41,385 nt of DNA from assembly GCA_002477595.1 (NCBI GenBank), contig DLQN01000046.1, positions 1 to 41,385 of the forward strand. Reading direction: 5' to 3'. Made by a program: the position numbers and the translations under genes. The notes under the pieces were generated by a model. It made no database searches. It saw nothing but the letters and a program-made list of their open reading frames with translations, and was not told the origin of the DNA. Below, piece after piece: positions 33,365 through 41,385 of the stretch (positions within the stretch are counted from its first letter, which is position 1; the number at the start of each line of letters is the position of its first letter). The DNA is from Roseivirga sp. UBA7431. GTDB taxonomy: Bacteria; Bacteroidota; Bacteroidia; Cytophagales; Cyclobacteriaceae.

Positions 33365-33816
33365 ATACTCCGCAGTTTATCTAAATCATCATTCATCTGA
33401 TGTGCTTCACTTTTTGTCACTGACTCTAACTTCTTCATCCATAGAAGTAAGGCGCTATCAACTTTATTTAGTATCGCAAGGCCTTTCTCCGTGATCAATA
33501 CATCCTTTGCCCTTCGATCGGTCTTGCAAACAGTTCGTTCCACAAGTCCTTTAACTTCTAGTCGATCGACTATACGAGAGGCATTGGACATACGGTCTAG
33601 CATTCGGTCGATAATAGTATTTACAGTACACGGATCAGGATACTGACCTCGTAAAATTCTAAGGACATTATACTGTGGTGTCGTAATACCATAGGGTTTA
33701 AAAATCTTACTCTGCTCGTCAACTATCCAGCCATTAGTGAACATAATATTCACAATTAGCTTCTCATAAACATTGTCAAACTTCTTACCCTGCTTAATAT
33801 CTTCCTCAATACTCAT
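33361..33816 (-). CDS. MarR-family transcriptional regulator
   Basis: A 151-residue winged-helix protein. The DNA-recognition region reads YNVLRILRGQ, NTIIDRMLDRMSNASRIVDRL and VKGLVERTVCKTDRRAKDVLITEKG, which is the MarR helix-turn-helix and wing with the conserved Asp-Arg-Arg turn. The flanking helices form the dimer. Such regulators usually repress their own gene and neighbours and respond to small ligands or oxidation. A 13-base palindrome (33838-33850) lies 22 bases before its start, a plausible self-operator. The divergent neighbour is an ECF sigma gene. Confidence 0.92.
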   Translation of the reverse strand: MSIEEDIKQGKKFDNVYEKLIVNIMFTNGWIVDEQSKIFKPYGITTPQYNVLRILRGQYPDPCTVNTIIDRMLDRMSNASRIVDRLEVKGLVERTVCKTDRRAKDVLITEKGLAILNKVDSALLLWMKKLESVTKSEAHQMNDDLDKLRSI

Positions 33817-33837
33817 TTTTCTGGTAAGTTATATTGG

Positions 33838-33850
33838 TACTAAATTAGTA
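33838..33850. promoter_or_regulatory. Candidate MarR operator
   Basis: TACTAAATTAGTA is a perfect 6-1-6 palindrome in the region between the divergent marR-like and sigma-factor genes. Its size and AT-rich form are typical of MarR-family sites. Binding is inferred. Confidence 0.45.
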
Positions 33851-33978
33851 ATTAGTTGTAAATAAACCTTAGAGCACCGCAGCAAAGGACAACTAATAAG
33901 TGAATGACTATATTTAAATAATCAGTGATTAAACCATTTGTCTGAATAATCATCTAATGATACGAAATAGAGCACCAA

Positions 33979-34518
33979 TTGGAAGACAAAGAAATACTTC
34001 AGGCGTTTAGGGTATCATCCAACAAAGATTTTGCCTTCAAAAATTTGGTAGCTGAATACCAAGAGCGCGTCTATTGGCATGTAAGAAAGATTCTTATCTC
34101 ACATGATGACACTGACGATGTGGTTCAGGAAGTTTTTATCAAAGTTTATAAGAACTTAGACACCTTCCGAGAAGCCTCTCAATTATTCACATGGATCTAT
34201 AGAATTGCCACTAACGAGGCGCTCAACTACCTCAAAAAACGACAAAGACGACATTCGGTGTCTATTGATGATGTCTATCACGAGTTAGAAAACACCCTTA
34301 CCCATGGAGAACAAATCGATGGTGACGAGATTCAGATGAAATTACAGAAGGCCTTGGTGAAGCTACCCGAAAAACAACGGTTAGTCTTTAATATGAGATA
34401 TTTTGACGATTTAAAATATGATGAAATGTCTGAAATCACTGGCACAAGTGTCGGTGCATTAAAAGCAAGTTATCATTTGGCAGTAAAAAAAGTTGAAGAG
34501 TCTTTAAGTGTAGATTAA
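33979..34518 (+). CDS. ECF-type RNA polymerase sigma factor
   Basis: A 179-residue sigma-70-family factor with only regions 2 and 4. Region 2 shows DDTDDVVQEVFIKVYKNL and FTWIYRIATNEALNYLKKRQRR, and region 4 shows LPEKQRLVFNMRYFDDLKYDEMS followed by the recognition helix GTSVGALKASYHLAVKKVEE. That two-region layout and the length define the ECF group, which directs envelope or stress regulons. The start is assigned to TTG at 33979, as no upstream ATG fits. The next gene encodes a single-pass membrane protein that could hold this sigma inactive. Confidence 0.9.
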   Translation: MEDKEILQAFRVSSNKDFAFKNLVAEYQERVYWHVRKILISHDDTDDVVQEVFIKVYKNLDTFREASQLFTWIYRIATNEALNYLKKRQRRHSVSIDDVYHELENTLTHGEQIDGDEIQMKLQKALVKLPEKQRLVFNMRYFDDLKYDEMSEITGTSVGALKASYHLAVKKVEESLSVD

Positions 34519-34549
34519 ACCCTTTAACACTTTGAGTATCAAACAGAAA

Positions 34550-35098
34550 ATGAAAAATAAAGATTACGATAGCAACCCTCTTGACAACCCACAACTTAAG
34601 AAGCACCCCTTCCAAGTTGAAGCTGGTTATTTCAACGGACTATCTGAACGAATCATGAATGCTATTGATGCTGAGGAAAGTGATCTTAAGTTTAACCTAC
34701 ACCTTAAGAAGTCACCATTTACAGTACCCGATGGGTATTTTGATAATTTATCAAGTAAGATTGAGGCTAAACTGCGTGAAGAACAGAAGGAAGTAAAATT
34801 CTACCAGCGTCCATTAAGTAGGTGGCTGGCAGTTGCTGCTTCATTGGTTTTACTCATCACGTTCTATTTCAATCAATCGGATCAGGCGGCTAGTACGGAC
34901 TTATTGTCTAGCGTATCTGACGAAACCATTATCTCCTTTCTAGAAAGTGAAAATGGACTGAGTGATGAGTTGCTTTTAAATTTGGGGGAAATCGATAGCG
35001 TGTTAGATGCTATCTATGCTGATGAAACCAGCATTTTTGTGAATATTATGGATAGTAATCCTGAGTTAGAATACGATTTTGAATACTTTGACTATTAG
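34550..35098 (+). CDS. Single-pass membrane protein, candidate anti-sigma partner
   Basis: A 182-residue protein of no named family that I recognise. The N-terminal half holds two copies of one motif, LKKHPFQVEAGYFNGLSERI and LKKSPFTVPDGYFDNLSSKI, about 40 residues apart. A membrane segment follows (WLAVAASLVLLITFYF), then an acidic C-terminal domain outside the membrane. A cytoplasmic half before one helix, encoded right after an ECF sigma gene, is the layout of anti-sigma factors. There is no zinc-binding ZAS motif, so the call is from context. I chose the ATG at 34550 over a TTG at 34532. The end overlaps the next frame only if an earlier start is used there. Confidence 0.65.
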   Translation: MKNKDYDSNPLDNPQLKKHPFQVEAGYFNGLSERIMNAIDAEESDLKFNLHLKKSPFTVPDGYFDNLSSKIEAKLREEQKEVKFYQRPLSRWLAVAASLVLLITFYFNQSDQAASTDLLSSVSDETIISFLESENGLSDELLLNLGEIDSVLDAIYADETSIFVNIMDSNPELEYDFEYFDY

Positions 35099-35102
35099 AA
35101 AT

Positions 35103-35597
35103 ATGAAAGTCATATATACCAGTTTGCTCGTGTTATTGTGTACTACACTAACATTTGCTCAAGAAGGAAACAGAAGAGGTTCACAGATGAACAGTGAAAA
35201 GTTGCAAGCAGCAAGAATTGCATTCTTAACGAATCGTCTTGAGCTAACGCCTGAAACTGCCAAGGTGTTTTGGCCTATTTTCACTGAGTACGACAATGAA
35301 AAAAGTACACTTTCCAAGAAATATGGCACCCAGAAAAGGTCCCTATTTGATGAAGGCACTCGAAATATCTCTGATGAGAATGCAGATAAGATGTTGGCGA
35401 TCTATTTAGAACAGAAGCAAGCTGAGCTTGATCTCGAGAAAATATATTTAAGTCGCTTCAAAGAAGTACTCTCGATGAGGCAAGTTTGGCGCGTCATTCG
35501 ATTTGACTCGGATTTCAGAAGGTCCTTAATGGAAAGAGTCAGCCGAGGCAACCGTCCAGACGGAAAGGCGAAGCCTGACAATGCGGGCGGCAATTAA
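35103..35597 (+). CDS. Periplasmic Spy/CpxP-like helical protein
   Basis: A 164-residue exported protein with signal peptide LLVLLCTTLTFAQ. The mature part is helical and charged: KLQAARIAFLTNRLELTPETAKVFWPIFTEYDNEK, in shorter blocks, is the LTPEEA-like pattern of LTXXQ/Spy-CpxP proteins and related Bacteroidota sensors. A second helix pair follows (EQKQAELDLEKIYLSRF). The basic, glycine-rich C-terminus is disordered. As the third gene after an ECF sigma and a membrane protein, it may buffer or sense misfolded envelope proteins, as CpxP and CnrX-type sensors do. I chose the ATG at 35103 for the signal peptide. Confidence 0.72.
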   Translation: MKVIYTSLLVLLCTTLTFAQEGNRRGSQMNSEKLQAARIAFLTNRLELTPETAKVFWPIFTEYDNEKSTLSKKYGTQKRSLFDEGTRNISDENADKMLAIYLEQKQAELDLEKIYLSRFKEVLSMRQVWRVIRFDSDFRRSLMERVSRGNRPDGKAKPDNAGGN

Positions 35598-35615
35598 AAA
35601 GAACTTACATTAAAT

Positions 35616-35643
35616 AAATCCTGCTTATTCGGCAGGATTTTTA
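35616..35643 (+). terminator. Terminator after the sigma-factor operon
   Basis: AAATCCTGC pairs with GCAGGATTT around a short loop and continues into T-rich sequence. It ends the three-gene unit before xseA. Confidence 0.85.
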
Positions 35644-35678
35644 GTTTGTAGCCATGGCACTTTGATGTAATTTGCAGT

Positions 35679-36906
35679 ATGGCGCAGTTGACTCTTTTCG
35701 AGCTTAATAACCTGATTAAATCTAAGCTAGAGACCCACTTAGCTCCCAACTATTGGGTCATAGCAGAAATCAGTGAATTAAGACTTAATCAAAAGGGTCA
35801 TTGCTATATGGAGTTGGTCGAGAAAGAAAACAACTTCATCCAAGCCAAGATTAGAGCCAATATCTGGTCATATACTTATAGAACACTCAGCAGTCAATTT
35901 GAACAGGCCACGAGCACATCGCTAAAGCCAGGAATCAAGGTCTTATTTAATCTAAGTGTTAATTTTCATGAGGTCTATGGCCTTAGTCTCACGGTTAACG
36001 ATATTGATCCTAATTATACTATTGGCGAACGATCTAGATTAAAAGAGGAGACTATTCAAAGGCTTCAGAAAGAAGACCTGATTGATAAAAACAAGCAATT
36101 AGAACTCCCACTAGTCCCTCAAAAGATTGCCATAATTAGTTCAGAATCTGCAGCTGGTTATGGTGATTTCATGAATCAGTTAAATAACAATAACCGCTTT
36201 TATCATTTCCAAACCAAGCTTTTTCCAGCCATGATGCAAGGCAATGAAGCTGTGGTTTCTATTAGAACCTCGCTAAAGGAAATATACGAAAGCGAAATAA
36301 GTTTCGATGCAGTAGTCATTATTCGTGGTGGCGGTGCTCAAGCAGACCTTGACTGTTTCGATACTTATGAACTAGCAAGGGCTATCTCGCTTTTTCCCTT
36401 ACCCGTACTCACAGGAATTGGTCATGAAAGGGATCAAACAGTAGCAGATTCTGTAGCGCATACAAGTTTAAAAACCCCTACTGCGGTAGCCGAATTTTTA
36501 ATTTCTGGCATGGGTCGTTTTGATGACCTTCTCCATGAATATTTATACAAAATTGAAAAGGTTTGCGAAGCGAAACTGATTATCGAACAGCAACACCTCC
36601 AATATCTATCCAACCAAATTCGACAGTCTGCCCAGCAGATTTTAACAACAGATAACCACCAACTAGAGCAGAAATCCCTTACTTTAAGGTATGTTTCAAA
36701 GCGATATTTGGAACGCCAACAAGCGCAAATCACTACGCTGGACAAGCAACTCAACCTGATCGACCCTGCCACTATTCTTAACAGAGGTTATTCGATCACA
36801 TTGAAGAATGGAAAATCTGTTGTGAACCAACAAGTGGAGATTGGTGATCTTTTGGAAACAAGAACATTAAATAAGAACATTCAGAGCGAAGTAACGGCAG
36901 TAAAAA

Positions 36907-36914
<8 letters not shown>
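35679..36914 (+). CDS. xseA: Exodeoxyribonuclease VII large subunit
   Basis: A 411-residue catalytic subunit of exonuclease VII, which degrades single-stranded DNA to short oligonucleotides. The N-terminal OB fold is seen as YWVIAEISELRLNQKGHCYMEL. The nuclease domain has IAIISSESAAGYGDF, VVIIRGGGAQADLDCFDTYELA, LTGIGHERDQTVADSVAHTSLKTPTAVAEFLI and the C-terminal LNRGYSITLKNGK. A coiled-coil region about residues 285-355 binds XseB. The length is near the usual 400-460. It overlaps xseB by eight bases, heading a repair and lysine-pathway operon. Confidence 0.97.
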
Positions 36915-39156
<2,242 letters not shown>

Positions 39157-39157
<1 letters not shown>

Positions 39158-39669
39158 TGTCAACAATTGGTAAAAAAATATTAAGCCTATTAAATAACCC
39201 AAATAGGCGTAAGAGAAGTGGAACAAGTTTAGTCCCATTTGAAAAAGCCTCATCAATTGGAGTTCTTTATACTTGGACTGACTCCAAAAAAGAAGAGGTC
39301 CTCGCATCCCTCGTTCAGCAAATTGGACTAAACAAAAAAGTAGAAATCCTCTGCTTCAACCCTTCAAACACACCCATTCCGACAGAATATCCGTCTTTTG
39401 ATAGGACAGCCTTAACTCATTTCGGAAAGCTGAACGCTGAAGTAGTGCAGCATTTTGTTCAGTTTCCTTTTGACTACCTTTTCCATTTTGACCTTGAATC
39501 GGACGAAATAGTGAAAAGCATATTAGTACAGACAAAGGCTAAATGTAGAATAGGCATTCATGACGAGTTCAATACAGCATACTACGAGTTGATGATCGGT
39601 ATTAATAAAAGCGCTGGCATTACTAATTTTGCTGACCAAATGATAAAATACGTTAGTTCGATACGATAA
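39157..39669 (+). CDS. DUF6913 family protein
   Basis: A 170-residue protein like the DUF6913 family common beside ligA and dapA in Bacteroidota. Visible segments are NRRKRSGTSLVPFEKASSIGVLY, split over basic start and first strand, LCFNPSNTPIPTEYPSF, FPFDYLFHFDLES and the closing AKCRIGIHDEF and YELMIG. The fold looks alpha/beta without catalytic motifs that I can name. The function is unknown. It is tied by TAATG overlaps to ligA upstream and to dapA downstream, so the three proteins are made together. Confidence 0.8.
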
Positions 39670-40532
39670 TGGAAAAATTTCAAGGCACAGGTGTAGCACT
39701 AGTCACTCCCTTTAATGCAGATAGTTCGGTAGATTTTGATGGGCTTTCGAGGTTGCTAGAATTTACTGGAGAAGCTGTTGATTATTATGTAGTGCTAGGT
39801 ACAACTGGAGAATCTGCAACAACTTCACCAGAAGAAAAAGCTCGAATCCTGCAGTTCGTAAAGGACAACAATCCCAAAAACCTTCCAATCGTTTACGGAA
39901 TAGGAGGAAATAGTACCATTCAGGTCGCTAAAGATATTGCTGAGGCTGATCTTGAAGGAGTTGATGCTATCTTATCCGTGAGTCCCTACTATAACAAACC
40001 TAGCCAAGCAGGTATCATAGCCCACTACGAATACTTGGCAGACAGATCGCCTCTTCCAATCATTCTATATAATGTTCCTGGCAGAACAATGTCAAACATA
40101 ATGGCTGAAACTACTCTTGTCTTGTCAAAACACTCAAACATTATAGGGATTAAAGAAGCTTCAGGAGATTTAGATCAATGCCGTAAAATTATTAATGGTA
40201 TGGATTCTAATTTTTTCCTTACGTCTGGTGAAGATTTACTCACTACTGATCTGATTGAGATGGGAGGTATTGGTGTAATCTCTGTGCTCGCGAACGGATT
40301 CCCTACTGAGTTTTGTGCTATCGCAACGTCAGCTTTAGCGGGTGAGATTACAAGATCCCAAGCTGCAACCGCCTCTTTTGAGAAGATTAATTCGCTGATG
40401 TATGTCGAAAGTAACCCTGTTGGTGTGAAAGAAGTTCTGAGGCAAAAGGGCGTATGCTCTAACTTTGTAAGGCTACCGTTATTGGGTGCAACACCCGCTC
40501 TTAATGCTCAAATAGCCGATTTATTAAAGTAA
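39669..40532 (+). CDS. dapA: 4-hydroxy-tetrahydrodipicolinate synthase
   Basis: A 287-residue TIM-barrel aldolase that condenses pyruvate with aspartate semialdehyde, the first committed step of the diaminopimelate/lysine pathway. GTTGE is at residues 44-48, the catalytic tyrosine is Y134 in LYNVPGRT, and the Schiff-base lysine is K162 in IIGIKEASGD. VSPYYNKPSQAGI and SGEDLL are also typical. The length is close to the 290-300 norm. It is the last gene of the xseA-xseB-ligA-DUF6913-dapA operon. DapB, which uses its product, is encoded at 1762-2481. Confidence 0.97.
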   Translation: MEKFQGTGVALVTPFNADSSVDFDGLSRLLEFTGEAVDYYVVLGTTGESATTSPEEKARILQFVKDNNPKNLPIVYGIGGNSTIQVAKDIAEADLEGVDAILSVSPYYNKPSQAGIIAHYEYLADRSPLPIILYNVPGRTMSNIMAETTLVLSKHSNIIGIKEASGDLDQCRKIINGMDSNFFLTSGEDLLTTDLIEMGGIGVISVLANGFPTEFCAIATSALAGEITRSQAATASFEKINSLMYVESNPVGVKEVLRQKGVCSNFVRLPLLGATPALNAQIADLLK

Positions 40533-40540
40533 AAGGCATA

Positions 40541-40571
40541 AAAAAGGCTTCGACAAGTCGAAGCCTTTTTT
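40541..40571. terminator. Strong bidirectional terminator between dapA and the H1-like gene
   Basis: A perfect 14-base stem, AAAAAGGCTTCGAC with GTCGAAGCCTTTTT, encloses an AA loop. It has T runs on both strands, so it can end transcription from dapA and from the opposing histone H1-like gene. Confidence 0.95.
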
Positions 40572-40588
40572 AACTGGAAGTTAATTTC

Positions 40589-40762
40589 TTAACCGTTTTT
40601 TTTGTTCTGAACGTCAATTCTAATTTCTTGTGCTAGGTTCTTAAGTTCTTGCATTCCTTTTCTAACTCTAGTACCTGCAGCTTGATTTCCTTTGTCGTAG
40701 AACTTTTCGAAATCGCCTTCTAAAGAATTTACTAAATCTTGAACTTTACTAAACTGACTCAT
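40589..40762 (-). CDS. Small histone H1-like DNA-binding protein
   Basis: A 57-residue open frame starts MSQFSKVQDLV, continues LEGDFEKFYDKGNQAAGTRV, then RKGMQELKNLAQEIR and ends KKNG. The block FEKFYDKGNQAAGTRVRKGMQ is characteristic of short histone H1/Hc1-like proteins found across Bacteroidota. The protein is helical and highly charged. It would bind DNA or RNA and help compact the nucleoid; direct activity is inferred from the family. It is monocistronic and convergent with dapA, sharing its terminator. The gene is easily missed because of its size. Confidence 0.88.
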   Translation of the reverse strand: MSQFSKVQDLVNSLEGDFEKFYDKGNQAAGTRVRKGMQELKNLAQEIRIDVQNKKNG

Positions 40763-40860
40763 ATTTATCGTGTTTTAAGGTTGTTGATAATAATGTCTAA
40801 CTGTTCACAATATAAGGCAAAATGTTCTACTATCAACAGTGAAGGCACTTATTTTTGATT

Positions 40861-41385
40861 TTATTCACCAAATGCCAATGCTAGTTCCTGTTTTTTGTAT
40901 TCTTCCGTAGCTAACTTCCCTTTAATAGCTTCGAATGCTGCAATTGTTTCTTCGACATCTGCTAAAGAATGTGATGCCGTTGGAATTAATCTCAATATAA
41001 TAGTCCCCTTAGGTACTACAGGATAAATTACAACTGAACAGAAGATACCAAAGTTCTCTCTTAGGTCTTTACTTAGCGCAGCAGCCTCTCCTACCGTTCC
41101 ATTAAGAACTACCGGAGTTACTGGTGACTCAGTTGTACCAATACTGAACCCTTTCTCTTTCAAACCACTTTGAAGTGCATTCACTATTGTCCATAACTTG
41201 TCTTTATGTTCAGGGTTATCCCTTAACATTTGAAGTCGCTTCAAACCACCAATAACGAACGCTATTGGTAATGACTTAGCAAAAATCTGAGAACGCAAGT
41301 TGTACTTTAAGAACTTAACAATCTCCTTATTACCTGCAACAAAGGCTCCAATAGCCGCCATCGACTTGGCAAAAGTAGAGAAGTA
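40861..41385 (-). CDS. Alpha-oxoamine synthase-like PLP enzyme, C-terminal part
   Basis: The frame is open to the window edge and gives 174 C-terminal residues, beginning YFSTFAKSMAAIG, in which the lysine is the PLP-binding residue. NLRSQIFAKSLPI, GLKEKGFSIGTTESPVTPVVL, FCSVVIYPVVPKGTIILRLIPTASHS and ADVEETIAAFEAI follow. These are the C-terminal motifs of the family that includes glycine C-acetyltransferase, 8-amino-7-oxononanoate synthase and serine palmitoyltransferase. A role in sphingolipid synthesis is plausible for this phylum, but the choice among the three is not settled by this part. The N-terminal half lies outside the window. Confidence 0.85.
   Translation of the reverse strand, partial: YFSTFAKSMAAIGAFVAGNKEIVKFLKYNLRSQIFAKSLPIAFVIGGLKRLQMLRDNPEHKDKLWTIVNALQSGLKEKGFSIGTTESPVTPVVLNGTVGEAAALSKDLRENFGIFCSVVIYPVVPKGTIILRLIPTASHSLADVEETIAAFEAIKGKLATEEYKKQELALAFGE

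Overview
The window is a dense, AT-leaning stretch of chromosome from a member of the Bacteroidota, most likely a marine Cytophagales relative of Roseivirga or Fulvivirga. Genus is inference. The support is the parA-parB-DUF5683-dapB order, DUF6089 and DUF6913 family proteins, a short histone H1-like protein, promoters of the TTG-N~20-TAnnTTTG type, TTG starts and the near absence of Shine-Dalgarno sequences. There is no rRNA, CRISPR array or recognisable transposase, and one tRNA.

Layout. 1-5.0 kb: end of parA, parB, a DUF5683 membrane protein and dapB, then ung (minus), apaG and two unrelated methyltransferases. 5.0-9.6 kb: a coiled-coil membrane protein, then a two-gene alpha-glucan operon (SLC45-like sugar transporter and lipoprotein pullulanase) behind a LacI-type operator. 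9.6-14.7 kb: phzF-like and eamA (minus), a PrxQ-type peroxiredoxin, a DUF6089 barrel protein, a LolD-like ATPase (minus), sucC and tRNA-Arg(TCG). 14.8-17.7 kb: a broken region. It holds a 5' fragment of a second DUF6089 gene, an intact sugar O-acyltransferase, a 3' fragment of a capsule-type sugar transferase joined directly to a 5' fragment of a wza-like export gene, then intact kdsA and kdsC. Three genes are cut here and no transposase is visible, so it is either a real rearrangement scar or an assembly join.

17.8-22.5 kb: an operon with stop/start overlaps encoding a penicillin-acylase-family hydrolase, a small membrane protein and a fused phosphoserine-phosphatase-like/3-phosphoglycerate-dehydrogenase protein. 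22.6-29.4 kb: a lipoprotein amidohydrolase, a kinase/class-III-aminotransferase fusion, a 417-bp hairpin-rich gap, and a transporter overlapping a class V aminotransferase. 29.5-33.8 kb: a tandem universal stress protein, a haem-binding protein and MFS transporter (minus), a P1 peptidase and a MarR regulator (minus). 34.0-35.6 kb: an ECF sigma factor, a single-pass membrane protein and a periplasmic Spy-like protein, which looks like an envelope-sensing unit. 35.7-40.5 kb: xseA-xseB-ligA-DUF6913-dapA, a tightly packed DNA-repair and lysine/peptidoglycan operon closed by a strong bidirectional terminator. 40.6 kb to the end: a 57-residue histone H1-like gene and the 3' part of an alpha-oxoamine synthase gene, both minus.

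The window is mostly housekeeping. The most unusual parts are the polysaccharide-locus scar, the two multidomain fusions, the sigma-factor trio and the structured gap at 26.7-26.9 kb. I see no convincing wholly new defence or mobile system.
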